64,000 nt of DNA, from positions 34,388,997 to 34,452,996 of the forward strand of contig JAFMSR010000006.1 of NCBI GenBank assembly GCA_022818135.1, written 5' to 3'. Each line of letters starts with the position of its first letter. Position 1 is the first letter of the stretch. A program made the position numbers and the translations under genes. The notes under the pieces were generated by a model, which did no database searches, was not told the DNA's origin, and worked only from the letters and a program-made list of their open reading frames with translations. Shown here one piece after another: positions 54,777 to 64,000 of the stretch. Source of the DNA: Saxidomus purpurata. Its lineage: Eukaryota; Mollusca; Bivalvia; Venerida; Veneridae.

Positions 54777-56400
54777 GTGTTCTGTTTGCATTTGTTGTTA
54801 TTCTTGAGATGTGTGTATTCCAGCTGAGATCTTGGCTGATGTCTACACCAAGGTATTTTGCATCCTTAGCTGGTGAGAGTGTTTGACCATGAAGCTTATA
54901 TGGGAACTGGATAGGTTTTCTACTACGTGTGATATGGAGGACCTGACATTTACTAGGGTTAAATTCCATGTCCCACAGTTTTTCCCACGTTTCTAGCTTA
55001 GAGAGATCATTTTGTAACCTTTGACAATCAGAAAGGCAAGTAACTGCAAGGTAAACGGCAGTGTCATCAGCAAAAAGCCGCACCTGGGAGGTAACTGTGT
55101 CAGGGAGATCATTTATATAGAGTAGGAACAACAGAGGTCCTAGGACAGAGCCCTGGGGGACCCCAGATGTAACAGGGACTTGAACAGACGTGCAACTGTT
55201 AACCACTACTGACTGAGATCTACCTATTAAAAAGGACCGGATCCAAGACACAGTTTGACTGGAGACACCATGCTCTTGGAGTTTAAGTAATAATTTGAGA
55301 TGGTTGACTTTGTCGAAGGCTTTACTAAAATCAAGTAGGACAAGGTCGGTCTGTTTACATGAGGAAAGGTTTTTGGATATTTCATCAACTAGCTCAATGA
55401 GCTGAGTCTCACAGGACCGTCTTTCACGGAACCCATGTTGCAGCTCATAAAGTATGTTGTGTTTTGAGAGATGTGTGGATAGGCTAGATGCAATTATGTG
55501 TTCTAGGAGTTTACATAGAATACAAGTTAGCGATATGGGTCTGTAGTTAGCAGGGTCACTAGTATCACCTTTTTTGAATAGTGGAGCGACATTTGCCTTC
55601 GTCCAATCGGATGGGAGTTGACCAGTATTAAGGGATCTTTTAAAGATTAGTGATACTATGTCAAGGATCTCATGGCGGAGCTCCTTCAAGACAATGGGCT
55701 TAATCATATCTGGGCCAGCAGCCTTATCCACTTTTAGGTTTTGGAGTAATTTCAGGACGCCGTTGGGGTCAATTTCAATGTTGGGCATTGTAGGGTATTT
55801 CCTTTTTCCTAGGGAAGTCCTGCAAAGCTGGGACAGAGACAAGGGAGAAACACCTGAAAAAACAGACTGGAATTGTTTATTCAGAATATTTGCTTGACCA
55901 AGGTTTTCTGAGGTGATTTTACCATTTGTCTGATCTTTTAACGGTGCAATACCTTGGTTATCTTGTCTGGCATTTTTTTTTAAGTGAGTAGAGGCGCTTG
56001 GTATTGAATTTATTAGTGTTTGTGTTTTCTGAATGTTGAATGTCTAGTATGTTTTCAATATATGTCTCATGTGCTTTCTTAATTTTTTGCTGGATGAGGT
56101 GTTTAACAGTTCTGAATTTGCTAATGTACTGATTTTGACCCTTGTGTAGTTTAACCTTTTGGTAGAGTTTGTCCCTTTTTCTTATCAATCTTTTTATATC
56201 TTGTGTAATCCATGGGAGACTTTTCTTATTTCCTAGTTTTTTAATTGGGACAAACTTTGATATGCCTTCTTGAATTAGGAGTTTAAACCTGATCCAGAGG
56301 TCTTCAACTGGGATAACCTCTGCATCTTTCAGTGTGTTTACCTTGGAGTTACTGATAAATTGTTTGAAATCATCCCATCTAGCTTTTCTAAATAATGGAA
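54777..56400 (-). pseudogene. CR1/L2-like retrotransposon, RT domain
   Basis: Follows the endonuclease on the minus strand; a frameshift in an A-run near 55970 separates a linker (KRDKLYQKVKLHKGQNQYIS) from RT. RT motifs in order: LKVDKAAGPDMIKPIVLKEL, WTKANVAPLFKKGDTSDPAN with YRPISLTCILCKLLEHII, LQHGFRERRSCETQLIEL, DLVLLDFSKAFDKVNH, VTSGVPQGSVLGPLLFLLYI, VRLFADDTAVYL (FADD catalytic box) and AKYLGVDISQDLSWNTHI. It is cut by the TA-flanked insertion at 54776 and resumes at 48404. FADD and domain order are those of the CR1/L2/Jockey group. Confidence 0.85.
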
Positions 56401-57399
56401 TGTCCCTAGGGGTTTGTTTATTAATGAAAGGTTTGATTCGAGCTTGAGAGATGACTATGTTATGGTCTGAAATACCAGCTTGGACAGATACTGTGCTTAC
56501 TAGAGTTGGGTTTGTTGTGAGAAATAAGTGAAAACGCCACCTCCTTTACCTGTAAGCCTATCTTTGCGAAAAGGGGTGTAACCTAAATTCGATGGGAATA
56601 TTTCACTTGTGAGGTGGTCTTTGGTAAGCCAAGACTCAGTTCCTATGACAATATCTGGGTTGTGAGAGTCAAGTAGGACATAAAATTCATGTTTTTTGTT
56701 AACAATGGACTGACAGTTCAGATACATGACCTTGAAATTAGCGTGTGGAGGAGGAGGATTACTTTTAGGTTTGGGAGTTGACCTGGAGGGACCTGACGCA
56801 AAGCTATCATTAGGGAGAAATGAGTAAATGTTATGATGTCTTATAGGTGAGTTGCAAGGGCTTGAGAGATTTGAAATATTTATTGAATTGCAATGAGAGC
56901 AGAGCCAAGAGAATGAGGTGTCTAAGCCTAGTAGCCTACTATATGAGTTATCCCCTACGCCTTGACATGCAATGTGGTGCCACCTTTGACATTCGTCGCA
57001 TTCAAGGGCATGGTCATTATCTTTGACGTTGAGACCACAGCTTCCACATGGAAAGTTGGGAGACGGACCTGGATTTAATTCAATGTCTGCTGAAATTGAC
57101 AGTAAGAGTATTGATAAATACATTTGCGATTTTGAACATTTTGTGGATACTGGTAAATTAAATTTATAGGAATATTTGAGTTTGACAAATAACGAACAGA
57201 GTTGTAACGATTTATGGGGTGTGAAAAGGTTCGGTCTGGTGTTGGGTCTAGGATGGGCCATATCAGCCGTCCTAGGTGGCCTAACTATCACTAAAAGGAC
57301 TGATAGAAATGTAAAACTTACATAAATACCCAAAAACATAACTCTATTTGGCAACCGGTGTAAGGGTAAAATTATCCGGTACAGTGAAAAAAATAGCAA
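56401..57399 (-). pseudogene. CR1/L2-like retrotransposon, 2A-PHD-endonuclease part
   Basis: The ORF opens with hydrophobic, signal-like segments (VMFLGIYVSFTFLSVLLVIV). At residues 105-112 it has a 2A-type motif (DIELNPGP), preceded by a hydrophobic stretch. A PHD finger follows: CGSCGLNVKDNDHALECDEC, QRWHHIAC and WLCSHC. Next is an endonuclease/exonuclease/phosphatase domain: FKVMYLNCQSIVNKKHEF, NPDIVIGTESWLTKDHL, GYTPFRKDRLTGKGGGVF. Directly after GGGVF the frame changes and the next recognisable block is AGISDHNIVISQ, so ~100 residues including the GDFN region are deleted and the enzyme is dead. PHD-plus-endonuclease architecture is known for CR1-like elements, and 2A peptides for some invertebrate non-LTR elements. 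Confidence 0.85.
57064..57087 (-). other. 2A-like ribosome-skipping motif
   Basis: Encodes DIELNPGP, matching the D-x-E-x-N-P-G-P 2A consensus, preceded by LSILLLSISA. In this family 2A motifs separate an N-terminal leader peptide from the enzyme or act as a signal. Activity is inferred from the motif only. Confidence 0.75.
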
Positions 57400-58440
57400 C
57401 GACGATATAATGGCCTGTTTAACAATGAATTACTATTGATGAGTTGGAAAATCACTCTAGTGATACTTAGTAATGTTTAAGTTAACAAATATGTCTATAA
57501 TTGGGATACAAACAGTTGTTTCGAAAAATTTTCAGCTCGGAGAAGAAAATGTTAGTCTTTTCCCGGCGCATACGCACCAACATTCAATATTCGATCACCT
57601 AACTCGTTTGTCGTTGGTGTTGAAGCAAAACGCCAATCATATCAATAAAATTATCAACAACAACCATTTCCTCAATAAAAAAAAGTTATATGATCAATAA
57701 TTACCAAAACAATATCAGATTATCGGGACGAATTCAATCTGCCGCCATTTTAATTTCAGCATCGGAACACAACCTTGATTCGATTAAGGGGAGCTACTCC
57801 AGTAACACTGATTTATTTCCCTTTATACATCACATCACGTCACATGTTTAACTAATGATGCTTTTCAAAAATTATAAATTTTAACAGTTTTTAACATGTG
57901 TACAGTCATTTGATGAAAAGTTTCATTGCTCATATTCAATAGAGGCACATAATGGATAAACTTTCATTTTTTATTGATTGATATGCCATTGTCAGGCAAT
58001 CTGTGTCGTATGACCTATAGGGTCCCCTAACAGATACATTTGGCTGGGAAAAAAAGAGAAAAACAAGAAAAACTGTGATACAAAGTATCACAGCGGGCCA
58101 ACAACAAAAATCCCATGTAAATATTTTGAAAATTGGTGATAATTGATATTGAGGCATGGCCCCAAAAGAACTCGAGGGAACCAATTCTGGTTGAACAAGC
58201 AAAACCTGACACGACACCACATCTACTGACTGACCTGTAGTATCGAAACTTTACTGTTATCAAATAATATTTATACAGTATGTCCAGGAATGCTCTATAG
58301 ACCGTTCCTGGTATGTCTCAATTTTTCATTACCAGTATCCTTATTAATTTGACATGAATGAAGATTTTTATGATTATTTGCCGTAAAATATTCTTAAAAA
58401 ATTAAAAATGATCATAAAACAGCAGAAAAAAGTTAAAAAA
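57400..58440. other. retrotransposon 5' flank and unrecognised DNA
   Basis: The first ~300 bp probably hold the 5' UTR of the retrotransposon (CTGCCGCCATTTTAA at ~57739 is a YY1-like site on the minus strand, AAATGGCGGC). The 5' boundary is not visible. The rest has no coding signal. Confidence 0.4.
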
Positions 58441-58444
58441 AAAA

Positions 58445-58545
58445 ATTGGGTGGTTATGGGATTCGAACTCGTGGTTTCTAAAAGTACACGTACACAAAAG
58501 TGTTTGAGCTATCGGCTTTATCCATTACACCACGGAGGCAGACTT
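58445..58545 (-). mobile_element. tRNA-derived SINE head
   Basis: Minus strand: CTCCGTGGTGTAATGGATAA (box A-like), then AACCACGAGTTCGAATCCC (box B). Spacing fits a tRNA, but the acceptor stem does not pair and an intervening ACACTTTTGTGTACGTGTAC hairpin is odd, so SINE rather than functional tRNA. Confidence 0.5.
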
Positions 58546-58838
58546 ATTACGAATGGGGAAAAATTAGCTAAGACAATATCATATATGTCTAAAAAGGCCA
58601 TAAAAGAATATTCAGTCGACTCGTTTCGTTTCTATAATGTCAAAGGTTGTGTTAGTGGAAAAAGCAATCATATATCCATTTTTCTAGGTGTAGATTGCGA
58701 CTGAAACGTGAAAAGCGCTTTTTTCTTTTTTACCAGCGTATGTTAGATTGCGCCCTCTATGAAACGAACGACAGCTCAATTACAAACGACAACTCCTGCT
58801 TTTCCAAAAAAATTGACTGTGTCTACCAGGGCTTCGAT

Positions 58839-60606
58839 AATTTGGTTAACTCAATCGGTCCGGGCCGAGTCTCTGACGTTATTGATGTTGCAAATCATGT
58901 TACCCCACCCACTTCGGCACTACAGCGGAAGTTACTCACTTGTTTTATTACGCAGTTTTACGGTGATGTCATGCTCAATATACATAATCTTGCTTTACAA
59001 AATTCATTTCCAGTTGAAATTGATCAATATTTTATCATGCCTGAAGTTGATTTACGTATATTTCGAAAGGAAAAGCAAGCAACTTCTGTCTGTCTAGTTC
59101 AGCCAAATTTATCGAGAAACGGTTTACAGTTGCACCGTGAGACATAGGTTATAAAACCTGGTCTCCAGCTCCGGTCTTTGAATGTCTCGGAAATGATCCG
59201 TGTAATAATAAGCCATGAAAACATTTTTGCAGAATATTAATTTATTTTTAATGCATAACCATTCATGACTTAGGAAAGAGTCAGCAAAAATATGCGCCGG
59301 TCGACGATTTACGAATTACAATTGTATATTGGAAAAAATAGGTATACCACATATATTTTTGTCGAATTTAAATAAACTACATTTACATATGAGTTGTTTA
59401 ATTTATTTTCTAAAACTGAACATCGGGAGTCCCGAAATATAACCGTTACAATAACCGACAAAGCAATCAAGGATCGGTCTTTTCCAAGTAAATAGGCTAG
59501 CTGCAAACATCAAAGTTTTGCCAGAGGCATTTGGCTTTGTCCTCTGATTGCTAATTACCGACCGATTAACAAAGTGACAGTCGGATTATCTGACACGTTT
59601 ATTGCTCTTCCTGGGGGCAAATAATAGATCTGTAGGTGTTGACAGGAGCCTGTGTATTGTGATTTTCAACACATTTTGGACCGAAAATGTAAAAATTCTC
59701 GGACCGATTTAGAATGGCTTTTCAGACTTGTGAATCTGTTTTTGAAGTCAAAATTCGGTCCAGAACCGAAAAACTGAAGATTAACGAAGCCCTGGTGTCT
59801 ACAGTTTTCATCTCAGAAGTACCTCAATTTTATAATGAAGAGAGACGCATATGTTCGATCTAGTGTTTAAGTCTCCATGCATCTTTTACTCACCACGTAT
59901 TAAATATAGCGGCGGCCCGCAATAACTTATGTTTTGGGAAAAGATTTATCAAGTGTAATCCAACTAAACTCCAATTAGGAAAATGAATGATAAGCATAGT
60001 CATGTATTTACACGTAGCATTTTTTTGTTAGTATACTTTGAATTTCCGGTATGACGAAATTTGGGCCCTGGAAAATATCCATTTCAGCGAAGTGAACGTA
60101 AACAAGTTCGATTTTTTCATTTTTTGAGATAAAATTATGTGATAATGAAGAAGGAAATTTGGGAATAGTAAAAATTCGCCATTTTGTGAGTTTTGGGGTA
60201 TGTTTGAGTTTATTTTACCGTTTCTGTGTCAATTTCGGCTGGGATGACAAGTTTGGCAGTTGAAGTAGTCGCTGTTAACAAAACGCGCATACACAGGACG
60301 GTGTCGAGGTCATATAAGGTAAAATCTAAAACATTTCCGGGGCCGATCGAATCAAGGTTGTGATCGAAAATTGACGGGAAGAGGATAAATCAATTTCTAA
60401 TGTGATACAATATTGATCAATATTGATCAATATCAACATGAAATGAATTTTAAAACAGTAAGGTCGTGTATTTTGCGCATGACATCACTGTAAAACATTA
60501 TTAAATAAGTTAGAAACTGTATTGCCGAAGTGGGTGGGGTTTCATGATTTGCAACAGCAATAACGTCAAAGACTCGGCCTGGAAATATTAGTTTGACCAA
60601 ATTGGT
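58839..60606. mobile_element. unclassified element with ~205-bp diverged inverted repeats
   Basis: Left arm 58839-59040 and right arm 60400-60606 are inverted. Shared blocks include GACGTTATTG(A/C)TGTTGCAAATCATG, CCCCACCCACTTCGGCA, GTGATGTCATGC and GATATTGATCAATAT-type sequence. The arms are clearly diverged. A plus-strand frame crosses the left arm (58695-59147) without family signal. A smaller inverted pair (CTGTGTCTACCAGGGCTTC at 58818; GAAGCCCTGGTGTCTACAG at 59785) overlaps the left edge. Confidence 0.55.
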
Positions 60607-61414
60607 TATGAATGCACTGAGTGCATAGAGTAGATATTTACATGTATGTACTGGTTACTCTCCAAAGTTATTTTTCATACAGTAATTAGTGCACATTAGA
60701 CAAGATAATGTTGAAGAAATCCGCATTGCGAACACCCACTTCTCCTTCAAGTTGCTTCACTTCCCCCTAAAATTTGACCCTAGGAGGAGCCCTGTCAACT
60801 AGCTCAACTATGAAAAATAATAAGTATTAATATTAAAAAAGCATTTAATTTGACTGCTAAGCAGGGATGTATAAATCCACTCGTCCTTCAGTTTATAATC
60901 ATTAAAGGATGACTTTCATGCTGATGTTTAAGTTTAAAGAGGATGCTAAAAGTTTTTACATCAATCTACAAGACACAAAATCACCGCAATATACCCTACA
61001 CATATTGACAGCTGATAAAATGTAAGGCTTCATCTGTTTTGTGCTCTCAACCAAATATCAGAAGAGGTTTTCAAATTCTAAGTTACTGCACAGGTACGCG
61101 GTCGTAAATCTGGAGATGAACTATAATCAAATTAACTGGATTTAATGATGCCTTGATTTGCAGTGTCTTTGCTGAGAAGTGACTTGAAAGTTAACGTTTT
61201 TGCAGATTAGTCATCGGATTATTACAGTTATTTTTCGGAACTGTCAGTAAGAGGCATCTAACAAAATTGCTAAAATGAAAATATTGACGTGTTTAAAGTG
61301 CTTTGAAGTGACTCGCAAATTATTGTACTTGCTGTCTAATAACCGCTAAATTTTGTCAGCGTCTTTCGCGTTAAAGAGTAATAATCGCTGTTCAACTTTT
61401 AATTGTTTCAACTA
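60607..61414. other. no recognisable feature
   Basis: AT-rich DNA between two elements. Confidence 0.4.
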
Positions 61415-61986
61415 CCGTATTTCCCCGTGTATAATAGGCACCCTCGATCTGGGCTTTGAAAATGGGGAAAAATGCCTACATCAGTGTATAATACGCACCT
61501 TAAATATCCGAAAAATATGACATTTTCGTTAAGAAAATTATTCAATAATCGGAGCACCGTAACGATTTATACATGTAAAAAGGACAATACGGCGGTTATT
61601 GACTATATTTTGAAAATTTGATTAGCATAGATGATACGAAAAACTCAAAAATGTCATGCTTATTCAGTGGTACTTTGAGAACATAATTATTTTCTCAAGA
61701 TTTCAACACCTTCTCAACAAACTTCTCATACCGGTAATTACGGCGCCAGGGTATCAGCTTTTAGGTAACCTCCGCGCTCTTCATAATAAAGTTAGTAAAA
61801 AAAAAGGGTAAACATCCGCTTTCAGTGAAAATCCCAATATTACGTCTAATTAATACGATTTCAACATTTTCAATGCTGGAAAAAATTGTCGGAGATCCTA
61901 CATCGGTGTATAATACGCACCCCTTTGGCTTCCTTGAAGCCCTAAAATCTGAATTAAAAGTGCGTATTATACACTGGGAAATACGG
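61415..61986. mobile_element. TA-flanked MITE with CCGTATTTCCC ends
   Basis: TA (61413-61414), then CCGTATTTCCCCGTGTATAATAGGCACC; at the right GTGCGTATTATACACTGGGAAATACGG, then TA (61987-61988). Inverted ends of ~28 bp with internal repeats of GTGTATAATACGCACC. This terminus type is widespread in animals (pogo/mariner-like MITEs). No coding capacity of its own. Confidence 0.8.
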
Positions 61987-64000
61987 TATAAAATTGTTCC
62001 GCTGCGTGGTTGCAGAGAAATGACCCAGAAAAAGGCTTGTTTGCAACGAAAATTATGTTAATGTTTTTTTTACAAATTCACGATTGACATGCATATTTGA
62101 AAAGAAATTTATGTTACGATATGTGATTATTTTGCTTATAGGTAAAGAATTTCTCAACACCCTAATTTTTTTTAAATTTCTGTATTATATAAACATGTTA
62201 CATCAAATAGTTCTCATACAATTTAGTATTTTTGTGGACCTTTTCAGAAATGATATTCTTCCATTTATGGGTCTTTTTGAATGCTATATTAACATTGTAA
62301 TAATATTCAACTGTATAAAATATTGGTATTCATGTATATACTAAAGAAATTGCAAGAGAAGTGTTTGCTTTTGGTCAGATTACTGAATGCAAATTAAAAC
62401 ATGGCACGCCAGCTTTTTTGGATGGGACTCTCAGTCTGTATGTCCTATTTTCTTGTCATTATGAATGTAATTCTGAACTTACAATTTTCTTGTTCTGTTT
62501 AGATTGTAATTTTGGACTTACAAAATTTTCACTTTGTTGCAGACTTTTTCACACAGATAGTTGTAAACATTTTTCACTACTTGTATACTCAGAGTGAAAT
62601 CTTCAAAATGCTATTCGACAGGCTTTGAACAGCAAATTGTTTGGACAATTGTGTGGCGCAGACTTAAAAAAAAATCATTTCCATTTAAATTATCAATCAT
62701 TATCATCTTAAGTATTTTCTGCTAAATATTTGCTTTCAAACTCTAAATTTCTATTACTTCTTTCACATCTGAAATTGTTTATAAAATGTTCTAGAATAAT
62801 AAAGTCAAATTAGTAGAGATTTTTTAGAAGTTTGAGGGTCTAAATGTGCATGTATTGTACATGCAGTTGTATTTTGGAATTCCTAAAATTATGTTTACTT
62901 TCTCAGGTGTGCAGAAGTTACATTCTAATGGTCACTGACTTGAAACTGTAAACATGCACACATAATTATGTGTCTTTAAGTCATTCCTTTTTCCATGTTT
63001 TATTCACAACAGTACTAAAACTGCCCTTTGTTTTACAAATCTGCATGCACAGTGAGACAAGCCAGATGCAATCTATGTGGGGTCATTCAGGGAACTTGAT
63101 CATAAACACAGACAGCATGCAAATCCCTCTGTAACAGTAACAAATTAACAATCACCACCTGAAACTTCAGTATCAATTTACAAATTGTACTGGAAGCAGG
63201 ATTTATCAGCAAGATCTCTACAGGAAGTGGTCATTTTAATTAAGTGTGCAAGAAATGTTAACAGTCATGTAGAAGGAATGCTTTTGTGATCTTTGTGCTG
63301 AACAGGACTGTATCATCTGCATAGAAATAATTGCAATTTATTAATCTATTAAATCTAAGATACAAAATGGATTTATAAGACCACTTGAATGTGTGAACTA
63401 TAAGAATGTGATAAATCAGCTTTTGCAAGCATGCAGTGGCTGTGCAGCAAAGGTACATGACTATATTGAATATTTGATTCATTTATATATTGAATACTTG
63501 ATTCATATACATGTAACATATTAGTCATTTGTTTTATTAAATAATGACAACAGAAGTGTATATGCAAATTTAAATAAATGCATAGAAAAATTTTAGTGAC
63601 TCAATATTAAAATTGATCATACTTAACAAAAGTCAGACACTTTAAAACAATATTAAACTCTTGCCAGTAAGCTTGATGACATTGTCCAAGTCATTTTTAG
63701 CCAGTTTATTTGCCTGAGCTATACTACTGGCTCTGGCATAGATCATCATCATTTCATTGTGTCAAACATTGGTTTATTTGTTTTGCATATTATGAAACTA
63801 ATGCCCAACAGGGTAACGAGTTACAAATAATTAGCATGTAGACTGTGACTGCTGATGGAAGATATGTGGCCTGCACAGAGATGTCACTGTAGGCCTTCGA
63901 GTTAGACACAATATTTTGCCTAGTTTTGTGTCAATCAGTAGTGTTTATAAATGATTTTAAATATTAAAATGTACTTCGATGTCGGGTATTTCTGAAAATA
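61987..64000. other. no recognisable gene
   Basis: AT-rich DNA. Short open frames show no family motifs and no repeats of note. Confidence 0.4.

Noticed and set aside
58445..58545. Functional tRNA gene
   Set aside because: A and B boxes are present but the acceptor stem does not pair and the middle is extended; better explained as a SINE head.

Overview
The window is animal nuclear DNA, AT-rich, intron-containing and crowded with transposable elements. The style of the repeats suggests a bivalve mollusc: long non-coding elements opening with pieces like GCCCCCGAAGGGTGGCAT or AGCTCGACTATTCGAA, then GTCCGTCCGTC runs, ~140-180 bp internal tandem units and AAGGTCAAGGTCA blocks. Species cannot be named from the sequence. 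A run of exactly 500 N (46309-46808) is an assembly gap.

Host genes are few. Five minus-strand exons between 31129 and 33916 join with perfectly matching splice phases and encode a low-complexity protein with a coiled coil. A minus-strand terminal exon at 959-1226 encodes a BEN domain. The two may belong to one BEN-domain gene with a ~30 kb intron full of transposons; that is inference.

Region by region. 1-630: a TA-flanked MITE. 1597-7364: a TTAA-flanked DNA transposon with 601-bp, almost identical terminal inverted repeats; it carries a transposase whose catalytic core is deleted, and an intact spliced ORF joining the transposase C-terminal region to a complete DEDDh (DnaQ-type) exonuclease. 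9.7-14 kb: transposon fossils (DUF7869-like, YqaJ nuclease, an LTR-like end, a triplicated transposase zinc domain). 14-20 kb: tandem-repeat-filled non-coding elements. 22.4-31 kb: a truncated Ngaro-like retroelement with its SGNH hydrolase, a THAP exon, two more YqaJ fossils and an unrecognised minus-strand pseudogene. 35331-45319: a nearly complete ~10 kb Ngaro-like tyrosine-recombinase retrotransposon with split direct repeats (A1 - ORFs - B1 A2 B2) encoding SGNH hydrolase, Gag, RT/RNase H and tyrosine recombinase. Its SGNH gene is split by a MULE with a 9-bp target duplication, and that MULE carries another MULE-type MITE with its own 9-bp duplication. 48005-57399: a CR1/L2-like non-LTR retrotransposon (2A-like peptide, PHD finger, endonuclease, RT) cut by a 6.37 kb TA-flanked element, which holds a tRNA-SINE-derived array, a large inverted repeat and a hAT-like MITE. 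57.4-64 kb: a SINE, an unclassified inverted-repeat element, a TA MITE and otherwise featureless DNA.

The two most interesting items are the transposase-exonuclease element (1597-7364) and the SGNH-carrying Ngaro-like element. The latter has two diverged copies in this window that share gene order, a 3' splice site in front of gag and an out-of-frame gag/pol overlap. It also has an array of hairpins spaced exactly 59 bp apart near its 3' end.
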